DNA of 64,000 nucleotides from NCBI GenBank assembly GCA_030427505.1, contig JAUICH010000003.1, forward strand, positions 62,001-126,000, read 5' to 3'. Made by a program: the position numbers and the translations under genes. The stretch is from Verrucomicrobiia bacterium (GTDB lineage: Bacteria > Verrucomicrobiota > Verrucomicrobiia > Verrucomicrobiales > DEV007). This document shows positions 33,280 to 42,257 of this stretch, piece by piece. The notes under the pieces were generated by a model. It had not been told where the DNA came from. It ran no database searches and worked only from the letters and a program-made list of their open reading frames with translations. The stretch's first letter is position 1, and every line of letters begins with the position of its first letter.

Positions 33280-34353
33280 TTAGTGCCCTTGCTTGGTGGG
33301 ATCGGTCGGGAATGGCATTTTCTCGCCGTACTCATAGATGTCCTTGGCACTGCCCACGATGTGAGGATCCAGATCTTTGAGCAAGCCATCATCCCGTCCT
33401 TCATAGGGAACGTTCTTGAGCAGGAACTTGATCGCGTTCAGGCGGGCGCGCTTCTTGTCGTCCGAGCGGACAATGGTCCATGGTGCATCCGCCGTGTCCG
33501 TGTAAAACAGCATGGCCTCCTTTGCCTTTGTATATTCGTCCCAGCGGCCCAGGGACTCCACGTCCATGGGGCTTAGTTTCCACTGCTTGAGCGGATCGTG
33601 AGCGCGGCCCAGGAAACGGCGCAGTTGCTCCTCGCGGCTGACGGAGAACCAGAACTTGAACAGGCGGATGCCGCTGCGGACAAGCATGCGCTCGTATTCG
33701 GGCGCCTGGCGCATGAATTCCAGGTAGTCATGCGGATTGCAGAAGCCCATGACGTGCTCCACGCCCGCACGGTTGTACCAGGAACGGTCGAAAAAGACGA
33801 TCTCACCACTGGTGGGCATCTGCTCGACATAGCGCTGAAAGTACCACTGCCCGCGCTCCGTCTCCGAGGGCTTGGTAAGCGCCACGATCCTGGCGCCCCG
33901 AGGATTAAGATTCTCCGTAAAGCGCTTGATGGTGCCGCCCTTCCCGGCGGCGTCGCGGCCTTCGAACAGCATGACGACCTTCTCGCCGCTCTCTTTGACC
34001 CAGGCCTGCATTTTTACGAGCTCGATCTGCAAGGCCTCGATCTGAGTATCGTAGAGCGAACCTTTCATCGCCCGTTTGTAGGGATACGTCGGAGCGATGA
34101 TCTGCTTCTTGCTGGTGACGCGCTTGACCCGGTCGACCAGCTTCGGAGGGATGCTGGTGCGTACTTGTTCGTCAATGATGGCGACCATGGGGAAAGCCTT
34201 CTCCAACAGACCATTGGATTCGGTCCCGGAACTCCCGTTCCCGTTGCTGGACTTCGGAGCGGCCGGTTTCTTAGGCTTTTCCGTTTTTTTCCCAGTCCGG
34301 TTCTTGGGGGACACGGTAGATTTCTTCGTACGATTCGCGGTCTTTTCTTTCAT
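33280..34353 (-). CDS. Polyphosphate kinase 2 family protein
   Basis: A 357-residue PPK2-family enzyme, which transfers phosphate between polyphosphate and nucleotides. Walker A: VMLFEGRDAAGKGGTIKRF; substrate-lid and Walker B segment EIVFFDRSWYNRAGVEHVMG. A basic low-complexity N-terminal tail (lysine-rich, NRTGKKTEKPKKPAAP) of about 55 residues precedes the core. The class (ADP-, AMP- or GDP-preferring) is not decided. The ATG at MKEKTANRTKK is chosen because the upstream extension is not conserved. Located upstream of the pot operon and separated by a hairpin. Confidence 0.9.
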   Translation of the reverse strand: MKEKTANRTKKSTVSPKNRTGKKTEKPKKPAAPKSSNGNGSSGTESNGLLEKAFPMVAIIDEQVRTSIPPKLVDRVKRVTSKKQIIAPTYPYKRAMKGSLYDTQIEALQIELVKMQAWVKESGEKVVMLFEGRDAAGKGGTIKRFTENLNPRGARIVALTKPSETERGQWYFQRYVEQMPTSGEIVFFDRSWYNRAGVEHVMGFCNPHDYLEFMRQAPEYERMLVRSGIRLFKFWFSVSREEQLRRFLGRAHDPLKQWKLSPMDVESLGRWDEYTKAKEAMLFYTDTADAPWTIVRSDDKKRARLNAIKFLLKNVPYEGRDDGLLKDLDPHIVGSAKDIYEYGEKMPFPTDPTKQGH

Positions 34354-34534
34354 GGTGCTAAGCAAACAGACCCTCCGCACCAGGATGAGGGAGGCGGTAA
34401 AACCCTCCGGCGAATGACTCTGATTGGGTAAATAACTACCCAAATCGAGCAGCAGAATACGTACCCGATGAGAAATTCACCGGAATTTAACTTGAAATGA
34501 AGCCAACTATTCGCCGGCGAGCTGTACTGGAGCC

Positions 34535-35023
34535 CTAGCGCAGGGCTTCCAGACGTTTCTCGGCTTTCGCGAGCTTATCCGAGGTGGCCTCCAATCGCTG
34601 CGCCAGCAACTCGGCCAGAAACCGGTAGAGCGCGGCGTAGAAGGAACTGAGTTCTTGCAGCGTCAGATCCTCCAGGAATCCGGGATCCACTTTCAGGCAA
34701 TAGACCTGGTCCTCGGCAATGATGGTGGCGGACCGCTGTCCTTTCTTGAGAAGCGCGATCTCGCCCAGCAATTGTCCGCCCCCCGAGGCGGCGGCGATGA
34801 TGGAGCCTTCTTTTTGGATGCGGACGCGTCCCTTCAGCAGGAACAGCAGGAACTGGCCGTCGGCGCCTTCTTCCAGAATCACGTCCCGAGGATCGCAGTC
34901 CAGAATGGTGGTGTTTTCCAGAATCTCATCGATGAGCTTCGGAGCGAGGTTCTTGAAGAAGGGAACCGCGGCCACGGCCGATGGCACATGACCAGGACGG
35001 TAGTCGAGAGAAAATTCTTTCAT
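34535..35023 (-). CDS. Cyclic nucleotide-binding domain protein
   Basis: A 162-residue protein made of a single cNMP-binding beta-barrel (FFKNLAPKLIDEILENTTIL, EEGADGQFLLFLLKGRVRI, GGGQLLGEIALLKKGQRSATI) followed by a short coiled helix (LLAQRLEATSDKLAKAEKRL). The phosphate-binding cassette is LLGEIALLKKGQRSATI, in which the usual R-(S/T)-A-T is present. There is no helix-turn-helix, so it is not a CRP-type regulator; it may be a standalone sensor or a regulatory subunit. Partner not known. Confidence 0.82.
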   Translation of the reverse strand: MKEFSLDYRPGHVPSAVAAVPFFKNLAPKLIDEILENTTILDCDPRDVILEEGADGQFLLFLLKGRVRIQKEGSIIAAASGGGQLLGEIALLKKGQRSATIIAEDQVYCLKVDPGFLEDLTLQELSSFYAALYRFLAELLAQRLEATSDKLAKAEKRLEALR

Positions 35024-35154
35024 CCAGGCGAATTGAAGGTGTGACGATGGGTGGAGAGAGCAAAGGCTCGGTGTTTTTGCCCTTAACTGAAGGGTGATAG
35101 AGCAAAGATGACGAAAAAGAAACGAACTTCTTTTTGCGAAGGGAATTTGTCACA

Positions 35155-36084
35155 TCAGCCCGCGGCGGGCACCGGGGTCAGTGTCTTCCGTAGGGCGCGA
35201 ATGTAGCCGGGTGTCGTCCGGCAGCATCCGCCAATGATCCGGGCGCCCGCCTCCGCCCACTGTCCGGCCCATTCCACGAACTGGTCTGCGCCGGAGGTCC
35301 CTTCCCATCGCTTCTTGATCAGGTCGTAGGTTTCCCCGGAGTTTGGATACGCAACGAGTGGCAGTGAAGTGTGATTCCGCAGCCGCTCCAACAGGCTGCG
35401 GGTGTCCTCCGGGCGGACGCAGTTGACCCCCACGGCGGCCACCTGGGGATGGCCGTCGAGCAGTTTGGCGCATTCCTCGATGGCCGTCCCGTCGTGAAGT
35501 TCACGTCCGTTCCGGCAGGAAAAGCTCAACCAGGCAAAGGCGGTGGGTTCTTCCGTGAGAAGCTCGGAGATGGCGATGGCCTCGGCGAAGCAGGGCAGCG
35601 TCTCGAAGGCCAGGACATCCACCGGCAGGTGAAAGAGGGTATCGAAACGGTCGCGGTGAAAGCATTTCAGCAAGCCGGTATCGATGCCATAGTCGCCCCG
35701 GTATTCACTGCCATCCGCCAGGAAAGCGCCGTAGGAACCGAGGGACGCGGCGATCAATGGGGCGGGGGAGTCGGGTTTTGCCGCCCGCAGGGCGAGATTC
35801 ACGGCTCGCTCCAGGAGCATGGCGGACTGGGAACCGGTCAGGCCCAGTTTGCTGAATCCCGGGTAGGTGGCCTGGTACGTGGCGGTGGTCAGGATGTCCG
35901 CGCCCGCGGCGGCGTAAGCTTTGTGCACGGCGAAGATCGCGTCCGGCTGGTCCAGCAGCACGCGGGCGGACCAGAGGTGGTGGTTCAAATCGTGTCCCTG
36001 GCGCTCCAGCTCGGTGGCCAGAGCACCGTCCAGGAGGAGGAAAGAGGCATCCTCCAATCGTTTCTGGAAGCGGCTTGCGTCCAT
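35155..36084 (-). CDS. mmuM: Homocysteine S-methyltransferase (MmuM-like)
   Basis: A 309-residue zinc-dependent homocysteine S-methyltransferase that uses S-methylmethionine or SAM to methylate homocysteine. Cysteine ligands are in VAAVGVNCVRPED and the C-terminal IIGGCCRTTPGYI, the standard zinc motif. ADILTTATYQAT and LLDGALATELERQG are typical. The ATG at MDASRFQKRL is used, because the upstream frame is unconserved. It diverges from panE. The methyl donor preference is inferred from the family. Confidence 0.9.
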   Translation of the reverse strand: MDASRFQKRLEDASFLLLDGALATELERQGHDLNHHLWSARVLLDQPDAIFAVHKAYAAAGADILTTATYQATYPGFSKLGLTGSQSAMLLERAVNLALRAAKPDSPAPLIAASLGSYGAFLADGSEYRGDYGIDTGLLKCFHRDRFDTLFHLPVDVLAFETLPCFAEAIAISELLTEEPTAFAWLSFSCRNGRELHDGTAIEECAKLLDGHPQVAAVGVNCVRPEDTRSLLERLRNHTSLPLVAYPNSGETYDLIKKRWEGTSGADQFVEWAGQWAEAGARIIGGCCRTTPGYIRALRKTLTPVPAAG

Positions 36085-36174
36085 CGCGGCACGGTCCAAT
36101 GATGTAAACACATCAGCATCAGGTTTGCCGTCCAGGAAAAAAGAAAAAGGATTGTCACGGAGGTTCCGAGGGGA

Positions 36175-37140
36175 ATGAAGCAGCGCCACATCCTGCCACA
36201 CTATCGAATTGCCGTTGTGGGAACGGGCGCGGTGGGCGGCTACTATGGCGCCAAACTGGCCCACATGGGCCGGGATGTTCATTTCCTGTTGCGGAGTGAC
36301 TTGGAATACGTGCGGAAACGGGGCCTGCGCATCCGGAGCAAGCAGGGCGACTTTCACCTCCAAAAGGTACAAGGCTACGGCAACCCGGAAGAGATCGGGC
36401 CGGTGGATGTGGTCATCATTGCCCTGAAGGCGACCCAGAACGAAGCGCTGGAGACGCTGATCCCGCCGCTGCTGAAAGAGAACACCACCTTGATTACCCT
36501 TCAGAACGGCTTAGGGAACGAAGCCTTTCTGGCGGAACGGTTCGGCGCGGATCGAGTGGTGGGCGGACTGTGCTTTGTGTGTCTGAACCGGACCGCGCCG
36601 GGCGAAATCCAGCATCTGGGTCATGGCCTTATCGTCCTGGGTGAATACGGCAAATATCCACTGCCCCGAACCCACGACCTTCAGTGGGAGTTCAAGCGAT
36701 GCGGCGTGGTCTGCCAGGTGGCGGGAGACCTAGGCCAGGCGCGGTGGCGGAAGCTGGTCTGGAACATTCCTTTCAACGGGCTCTCCATTGCGGCGGGCGG
36801 CGTTGACGTGGGCCACATCCTGGCCGATGACGACCTTCTTTACCTGACCCGCCAGCTGATGAGGGAAATCATCCAGATCGCCCGAACCCTCGGGCATGAG
36901 ATTCCCGAGTCCTTCGTGGAAGATCAGATCCGAAAGACGAAAGAGATGGGCGCCTATCTACCTTCCAGCCTGATTGACTACCAGAAGGGAAAACCGGTGG
37001 AGGTGGAAGCCATCTGGGGCGAACCCTACCGCCAGGGTTTCAACGCGGGCGCGGAAGTGGGGCGTCTGGAAATGCTCTACCACCAGTTGAAGCGGATGGT
37101 CAGAGAGAAGCAAGAACAGGTGGCCTTGTCAGGAAGTTGA
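36175..37140 (+). CDS. panE: 2-dehydropantoate 2-reductase (ketopantoate reductase)
   Basis: A 321-residue NADPH-dependent reductase making pantoate for coenzyme A synthesis. The N-terminal Rossmann motif is RIAVVGTGAVGGYYGAKLA, and the C-terminal all-alpha domain has the conserved lysine in KLVWNIPFNGLS (catalytic Lys about residue 203), with SSLIDYQKGKPVEVEAIWGE near the end. A good ribosome binding site (GAGGGGA) precedes the ATG. It is followed closely by the purine nucleoside phosphorylase gene, so the two may be cotranscribed. Confidence 0.92.
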   Translation: MKQRHILPHYRIAVVGTGAVGGYYGAKLAHMGRDVHFLLRSDLEYVRKRGLRIRSKQGDFHLQKVQGYGNPEEIGPVDVVIIALKATQNEALETLIPPLLKENTTLITLQNGLGNEAFLAERFGADRVVGGLCFVCLNRTAPGEIQHLGHGLIVLGEYGKYPLPRTHDLQWEFKRCGVVCQVAGDLGQARWRKLVWNIPFNGLSIAAGGVDVGHILADDDLLYLTRQLMREIIQIARTLGHEIPESFVEDQIRKTKEMGAYLPSSLIDYQKGKPVEVEAIWGEPYRQGFNAGAEVGRLEMLYHQLKRMVREKQEQVALSGS

Positions 37141-37157
37141 GTCTTCCACAGTTGAAT

Positions 37158-37979
37158 ATGAAGAACGAATTTGGCCGTCAGCAGTTGGCGCATGTCCTGG
37201 GCGAGGATCCGCCCCAGTTTGCCATTGTGTTAGGGTCCGGGCTCAGTGGTTTCGTCGAGGAGATGCAGATTTCCCGGGAGATTCCTTACCACGCCGTGGT
37301 GGGGCTGCCCAGGTGTGGAGTCCCAGGTCATGAAGGCCGCTTTGTTTTCGGAAGTCTGGGAGCCATTTCTCTAGTGGCAGCCTGCGGCCGCGTCCACCTC
37401 TATGAAGGAAAAAGCGCCCGGGAAGTCACGGCCCAGATCCGGTGTCTGGCCGCAGCGGGTGTTGAGACCGTGTTTCTGACGAACGCCGCCGGAACCGTGA
37501 ATCCCACGCTGGAGGCGGGCGGCTGGATGCTGCTGAAAGATCACCTGAACCTGACCGGAACCTCGCCGCTATTGGGCGGCCCGGACTTTGTGGATCTGAC
37601 TGAAGTGTATGATTCCAGCCTCAGGCTTCTTTTCTTAGAAAAGGCGAAAACCCTGGGCCTGCCGCTTCCGGAAGGCGTGTATGCGGGCGTCACCGGTCCC
37701 CATTACGAAACGTCGGCGGAGATCCGGATGCTGAAAGTCTTGGGCGCGGACGCGGTCGGGATGTCCACTGTGCTGGAGGCCATTCAGGCGCGAGCCTTGG
37801 GAATGCGCGTGGCGGCTTTTTCCTGTCTGACCAATCCCGGAGCCGGGTTGTCGGACCAGGTCATCGACCACAAAGATGTCCTGAACCAGACCAAGGGGTG
37901 CGCCCGGGAACTGGCGCGGCTCTTGAAAGAAACCCTACCGGTGCTGGACGGGGCAGGGGACGAAATGCTCCAACGGTAG
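37158..37979 (+). CDS. Purine nucleoside phosphorylase (PNP)
   Basis: A 273-residue trimeric-type PNP, which reversibly cleaves purine nucleosides with phosphate. Motifs in order: VLGSGLSGFVEEM (phosphate-binding loop), GVPGHEGRFVFGS, GRVHLYEGKSAREVT, FLTNAAGTVNPTLEAGGWML, YAGVTGPHYETSAEIRML, VGMSTVLEAIQAR, CLTNPGAGLSDQ with the base-binding Asn. It follows panE by 17 bases; a TTG at 37137 overlapping the panE stop is an alternative start. It converges with nuoC. Confidence 0.92.
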   Translation: MKNEFGRQQLAHVLGEDPPQFAIVLGSGLSGFVEEMQISREIPYHAVVGLPRCGVPGHEGRFVFGSLGAISLVAACGRVHLYEGKSAREVTAQIRCLAAAGVETVFLTNAAGTVNPTLEAGGWMLLKDHLNLTGTSPLLGGPDFVDLTEVYDSSLRLLFLEKAKTLGLPLPEGVYAGVTGPHYETSAEIRMLKVLGADAVGMSTVLEAIQARALGMRVAAFSCLTNPGAGLSDQVIDHKDVLNQTKGCARELARLLKETLPVLDGAGDEMLQR

Positions 37980-37983
37980 CGGC

Positions 37984-38565
37984 TCAGTCTTGGCTGAACT
38001 GCTTGGCGCGGGGCTCGCGCTTCACGGTATCCGCGCTGGTCGGAGAGGTCACGAAGGGGCCGCCCGCGAGTGGCGCGGCATCGCTGAAAGCCACGTCCGG
38101 CATTTCGCTGTGCTTGCCTGCCAGAGGAAAATCTTTCCGCAGGGGGAAATAGGGAAAACCTTCCCACATAAGAATACGCCGAAGATCCGGGTGATCCGCG
38201 AACTTGATCCCCATCATGTCGTAGACCTCCCGCTCGTGCCAGTCTGCCGTGGGCCAAATGTCCGAAACCGTGTCCACGGTTTCGTCCTCGCTCACGGCAG
38301 CCTTGATCCTGAGATGTGCCTTGGTGGCGAAGGAGTAGAGTTCGTAAACGATCTCAAAACGCGGCTCGCTGCCCAGATTGTCCACGCTGCTGATGTCCAG
38401 CAGGTAGTCGAAATCCAACTCGTCATAGCAGTGCTGCAGCAACGCGCGGAGATCCACCCGGTTTACGATTACCGTGTGTTCGTCCCGGAATTCGACGACC
38501 TTCTTGACCGTGTTGGCCAGCGTATCTCTCAGCGCCGCAACGGCGTCAGCGGAAGCGGTGCTCAT
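37984..38565 (-). CDS. nuoC: NADH-quinone oxidoreductase subunit C (NuoC)
   Basis: A 193-residue complex I 30-kDa-type subunit. The family signature ADWHEREVYDMMGIKFADHP and DLRRILMWEG followed by PLRKDFPL are clear. It has a normal size for a separate NuoC (not fused to NuoD). The ATG shares its A with the nuoB stop codon (TGATG), so translation is coupled. A TTG immediately upstream is an alternative start. NuoD is not downstream: the next gene is the convergent PNP. Confidence 0.93.
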   Translation of the reverse strand: MSTASADAVAALRDTLANTVKKVVEFRDEHTVIVNRVDLRALLQHCYDELDFDYLLDISSVDNLGSEPRFEIVYELYSFATKAHLRIKAAVSEDETVDTVSDIWPTADWHEREVYDMMGIKFADHPDLRRILMWEGFPYFPLRKDFPLAGKHSEMPDVAFSDAAPLAGGPFVTSPTSADTVKREPRAKQFSQD

Positions 38566-39101
38566 CAACTGAATTGTTCGAGAAGGTGTTTCTTCTGATC
38601 GACGGTGGAGTGCTCCGTATCGATCTTATTCTGAAGCTTCATCAGCCCTTCGAGCAGGGCTTCCGGGCGGGGCGGGCAGCCAGACACATAGACGTCCACC
38701 GGCAGAAGGCGGTCGATGCCCTGTAGCACGGCGTAGCTGCGATACATGCCGCCGCTGGACGCGCAGGCGCCCATGGCGATGACCCACTTCGGCTCGGGCA
38801 TCTGGTCGTAAACGCGTTTCACGGCCAGCGCCATCTTGTAAGTCACGGTGCCGGCCACGATCATCACGTCGGACTGGCGGGGAGAAAAGCGCATCACCTC
38901 CGCGCCGAAGCGGGAAATGTCAAAACGGGAGGAAGCGGTGGCCATCAGCTCGATGGCGCAGCAGGCCAGGCCCATGGGCATGGGCCAGAGGGAGTTCTTC
39001 CGCATCCAGTTGATGGCGGCGTCGAGGCGGGTGAAAATCACGTTCCCCTCGATCTTCGAGTCGTAACCCACCGGAGTGGGCGTGTCAGTGGTCGGAGCCA
39101 T
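38565..39101 (-). CDS. nuoB: NADH-quinone oxidoreductase subunit B (NuoB)
   Basis: A 178-residue subunit that carries the N2 [4Fe-4S] cluster of complex I. Cluster ligands are in [13 protein letters not shown] (two adjacent Cys), [14 protein letters not shown] and [20 protein letters not shown]. It pairs with nuoC immediately downstream, but nuoA (normally upstream) and nuoD (normally downstream of nuoC) are not here; the upstream 195 bases contain a regulatory dyad and then the divergent transaldolase gene. The remaining complex I genes must lie elsewhere in the genome. Confidence 0.95.
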   Translation of the reverse strand: MAPTTDTPTPVGYDSKIEGNVIFTRLDAAINWMRKNSLWPMPMGLACCAIELMATASSRFDISRFGAEVMRFSPRQSDVMIVAGTVTYKMALAVKRVYDQMPEPKWVIAMGACASSGGMYRSYAVLQGIDRLLPVDVYVSGCPPRPEALLEGLMKLQNKIDTEHSTVDQKKHLLEQFS

Positions 39102-39179
39102 GGTTCAGGAAGGGGCGCACGTTTTGTACCTGCTCCCTGTTACGAATCTTAATTCCGGGCCGTTGGGCCGCAACCCTAT

Positions 39180-39197
39180 TTGTGAAATTTTTCACAA
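39180..39197. promoter_or_regulatory. CRP-like dyad TGTGA-N6-TCACA between nuoB and tal
   Basis: TTGTGAAATTTTTCACAA is a perfect 18-base palindrome matching the TGTGA-N6-TCACA consensus of CRP/FNR family regulators. It lies about midway between the divergent nuoB and transaldolase starts (some 79 and 100 bases from each), so it could control either. Confidence 0.5.
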
Positions 39198-39296
39198 GCA
39201 CGATGAAAGCGTTTCAACAGTGTCACCCGATGGGAGGTTGCAGCCGCCCGTCAAACGCTATAGCCTGACTTTAATTTCACTAAAGATCCATTTCTC

Positions 39297-40280
39297 ATGA
39301 GCGCCGTAGCCGAAGCCACCAGCACCAGTCAACTTGCCCAGTTGAAGAAGTTCACCACCGTTGTCGCTGACACGGGGGATTTCGAGGCCATGAAGGCCTA
39401 CGAACCCCAAGACGCCACCACGAACCCGTCCCTCATTCTGAAGGCGTCTCAGCAGGAACAGTATCTCGGCCTGGTGGATCAAGCGGTGGCGGAGCACAAG
39501 AACAGCTCGCTGTCCGGGGACGCGCTGGTGCAGGGCATCATCGACCGCATCCTCATCCTCTTCGGCTGCGAGATCCTGAAGATCGTTCCCGGCCGGGTCT
39601 CCACGGAAACGGACGCCCGCCTTTCTTTCGACATTGAAGGCACTCTGGACAAGGCGCGGACGCTCATCGGCCTTTACGAAAAAGAGGGCATCAGCCGCGA
39701 CCGCGTGCTGATCAAGATCGCTTCCACCTGGGAGGGCATCAAAGCCGCCGAGGTGCTGGAAAAGGAAGGCATCCACTGCAACCTGACCCTCATGTTCTCC
39801 CTGGTTCAGGCCGTGGCCTGCGCCGAAGCGAAGACGCAGCTCATTTCGCCCTTCGTGGGCCGGATTTACGATTGGTATAAAGCGAGCACCGGAAAAGAGT
39901 ACACCGGCGCGGACGATCCGGGCGTTCAGTCCGTGGTGGAAATCTTCACCTACTACAAGAAGTACGGCTACCCCACGGAAGTCATGGGCGCCAGTTTCCG
40001 CAACAAGAGCCAGATCCTGGAACTGGCGGGCTGCGACCTGCTGACTATCAGCCCCGATCTGTTGGAAGAGCTGGCCTCTTCCGAAGAGCCGGTGGAACAG
40101 AAACTCTCCGCGGACGACGCGGCCAAGAGCGACATCGAACGCCTGGAACTGGACGAGAAGACCTTCCGCTATCTCCTGAACGACAACGCCATGGCTACCG
40201 AGAAAACAGCGGAAGGTATCCGCAAGTTCGCGGCGGACATGGTGAAGCTGGAAGAGATCGTTGCGGCGAAGGTTTCCTGA
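39297..40280 (+). CDS. tal: Transaldolase
   Basis: A 327-residue class I transaldolase that moves a dihydroxyacetone unit between sedoheptulose 7-phosphate and glyceraldehyde 3-phosphate in the pentose phosphate pathway. Signatures: [20 protein letters not shown] near the N-terminus; the Schiff-base lysine in [66 protein letters not shown]. The TalB-type length is normal. An ATG start follows a long AT-rich upstream stretch with the CRP-like dyad. A perfect 12-bp terminator-like stem follows the gene. Confidence 0.96.
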   Translation: MSAVAEATSTSQLAQLKKFTTVVADTGDFEAMKAYEPQDATTNPSLILKASQQEQYLGLVDQAVAEHKNSSLSGDALVQGIIDRILILFGCEILKIVPGRVSTETDARLSFDIEGTLDKARTLIGLYEKEGISRDRVLIKIASTWEGIKAAEVLEKEGIHCNLTLMFSLVQAVACAEAKTQLISPFVGRIYDWYKASTGKEYTGADDPGVQSVVEIFTYYKKYGYPTEVMGASFRNKSQILELAGCDLLTISPDLLEELASSEEPVEQKLSADDAAKSDIERLELDEKTFRYLLNDNAMATEKTAEGIRKFAADMVKLEEIVAAKVS

Positions 40281-40327
40281 GCGGCCTTTCCGGCGCTGTA
40301 TTGGCCGTTACAGACTCTCTGTATTTG

Positions 40328-40372
40328 CAAAGCCCCGGCTTTAACGCCGGGGCTTTGGCGCGTACGCGCCAA
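40328..40372 (+). terminator. Hairpin after tal and a perfect 18-base palindrome
   Basis: Stem CAAAGCCCCGGC, loop TTTAAC, and GCCGGGGCTTTG pair perfectly over 12 bases. Immediately overlapping is TTGGCGCGTACGCGCCAA, a perfect 18-base palindrome. There is no U-run, so it is a strong transcription-stop or 3-prime-end hairpin rather than a textbook Rho-independent terminator. Confidence 0.55.
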
Positions 40373-40466
40373 GGCGTTTCCTGGCTTGAGGCTTGAGCTG
40401 CGGGGCATCTCTGCGTAGACCTAAAGCCTTCTTTCCCCGGAAACTTCACCCCCGTTTGGTCAAACC

Positions 40467-41978
40467 ATGAAAACCCTGGCTGTCTCTGCTGTTGCCGTCC
40501 TGCTGACTTTCCTAAGTCCTCTCTCACCCCGCCTTCAGGCGGCGGAGCCCGGTTCGCGGCCCAATGTGTTGTTCATGATCTCGGACGATCTGAATGATTA
40601 CCTGGGCTGTTATGGCGATCCCCGGGCCAAGACGCCGAACCTGGATGCCCTGGCGGCCCGGGGCGCGCGTTTCGACCGCGCCTATTGCCAGTTCTCTCTC
40701 TGTGGCCCCAGCCGGAATTCCATGCTGACCGGCCTCTATCCGAACAGCACGGGCATTCTTCGCAACGCGCAGATCTTCCGCCAGACCATCCCTTCACACG
40801 TTTCGATGCCGCAGGCCTTTCGCCAGGAAGGCTACCTGGCGGTGCGGATCGGTAAGCTTTATCACTACAACGTTCCGAAATCCATCGGCACCAACGGTCA
40901 TGACGATCCCGGTTCTTGGGAGATCGAACTGAACCCCGCCGGCGTCGATCGCCTGGAGGAAGAGCCCAGTATCTTCACCCTCCGGCCCGGAAGCTTTGGC
41001 GGCACGCTCAGTTGGTATGCTTCGCCGAAGAGCGATGAGTTTCACACCGATGGGTTACAGGCCTCCGACGCCGAATGGGTCCTGGAACGCTGTGCAAAGG
41101 ACAAAAACAGGCCGTTCTTTCTGGCGGTGGGTTTCTTCCGGCCCCATACCCCATACGTGGCTCCGAAAGACCCCTACTTCGGCTACTACCCGGAGGCGGA
41201 GATGCCCGTGGTCCAGGGCGTGGAGGAGGACCAGAAAGACATCCCCGCGCCCGGCCTGGCCAGCTACAAGAAGGAGCAGGACGCGCTGACGGATGACCTG
41301 CGGCGCCAGTGCCTCCAGGCCTACTATGCGTCCATTTCATTCATGGACGCGCAGGTGGGACACGTTGTCGAAGCCCTCGACCGCCTGGGGCTGGCGGACA
41401 ATACCATCATCGTTTTCACCAGCGACCACGGCTACCACATGGGCGAGCATGGACTGTGGCAAAAACAGAGCCTGTTCGAGGAAAGCGCCCGGGTGCCGCT
41501 ACTGATGGTCGCGCCAGGAGTCTCGCAGCCGGGCTCGGTAGTGGAAGATCCCGTCGGTGAAGTCGATCTCTTCCCCACGCTGGCGGAACTGGCGGGGGTC
41601 AAAACGCCGGACAATCTCCAGGGGCAGAGCCTGGTCCCCCTCTTGAAAGATCCCTCAGCCGAGGGCTGCGGCTGGGCGCTCACCCAGGTCCAGCGGGGCG
41701 GTGGAAAGAACAATCCCGGTTTCGCGGGCTACAGCCTGCGCACCCGGCAGTGGCGTTACACGGAGTGGGACAAAGAAGGGGCCGCCGGGAAGGAACTCTA
41801 CGACCACGAGACCGATCCCGGCGAGATCACCAATCTCGCGGACGCTCCCGCCTACCAGGACACCGTGGCGGAACTGGCCGCGAAACTCCGCGCCGCGGTG
41901 AAGACCACTTTCCCCGCGGATGGGAAGATTCCCGAGCTTCAGGATGGCCTTTGGGCGCCGAACCTGACTGATCCATGA
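40467..41978 (+). CDS. Secreted sulfatase (iduronate-2-sulfatase-like, family S1)
   Basis: A 503-residue secreted sulfatase. The signal peptide (MKTLAVSAVAVLLTFLSPLS, ending near AAEPGSR) is followed by NVLFMISDDLNDYLGCYGD (calcium-ligand Asps), the modification site CGPSRNSMLTGLYP near residue 78 in which Cys becomes formylglycine, and TSDHGYHMGEHGLW. The architecture is like iduronate 2-sulfatase, acting on sulfated polysaccharides such as marine carrageenans, fucans or glycosaminoglycans. A hairpin overlapping the stop codon (GAAAGCGC...GCGCTTTC, 41977-41995) may end the transcript. The maturase (anSME) is not in the window. Confidence 0.9.
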   Translation: MKTLAVSAVAVLLTFLSPLSPRLQAAEPGSRPNVLFMISDDLNDYLGCYGDPRAKTPNLDALAARGARFDRAYCQFSLCGPSRNSMLTGLYPNSTGILRNAQIFRQTIPSHVSMPQAFRQEGYLAVRIGKLYHYNVPKSIGTNGHDDPGSWEIELNPAGVDRLEEEPSIFTLRPGSFGGTLSWYASPKSDEFHTDGLQASDAEWVLERCAKDKNRPFFLAVGFFRPHTPYVAPKDPYFGYYPEAEMPVVQGVEEDQKDIPAPGLASYKKEQDALTDDLRRQCLQAYYASISFMDAQVGHVVEALDRLGLADNTIIVFTSDHGYHMGEHGLWQKQSLFEESARVPLLMVAPGVSQPGSVVEDPVGEVDLFPTLAELAGVKTPDNLQGQSLVPLLKDPSAEGCGWALTQVQRGGGKNNPGFAGYSLRTRQWRYTEWDKEGAAGKELYDHETDPGEITNLADAPAYQDTVAELAAKLRAAVKTTFPADGKIPELQDGLWAPNLTDP

Positions 41979-42029
41979 AAGCGCGCCGCGCTTTCGTGGC
42001 GGCCCGGACATACCCCTAAATTTTAGCTT

Positions 42030-42243
42030 AGGGTGTATGGACAAATTCCCGAACCGCCCGGAATAGATGCAAAGGGGATCAAATTAGCGCCGCAAGCGGC
42101 GAATTTTCAATAGGCGCGGCCCATTTTCCGCCTGGCTGCGTTCCGCCTTACTCTATTGGGACCACCCAACGGCGTTCGGCGCGCCTTGCCAGCCGAAAAA
42201 ATGGCCTCGCGCCGGGCCGTCCGCCAATTTGTCCACACACCCT
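42030..42243. mobile_element. MITE-like palindromic element with 18-base terminal inverted repeats
   Basis: A 214-base element whose ends are AGGGTGTATGGACAAATT (42030-42047) and its complement AATTTGTCCACACACCCT (42226-42243), one mismatch. Complementarity continues inward (CCCGG/CCGGG and GGCGCGGCCCATTTTCCG pairs with the region near 42180-42218), so it could fold into one long hairpin. No coding potential is evident. No clear target-site duplication is visible, so the mobile nature is inferred. Confidence 0.5.
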
Positions 42244-42257
42244 GGTAGCCGAACCCC

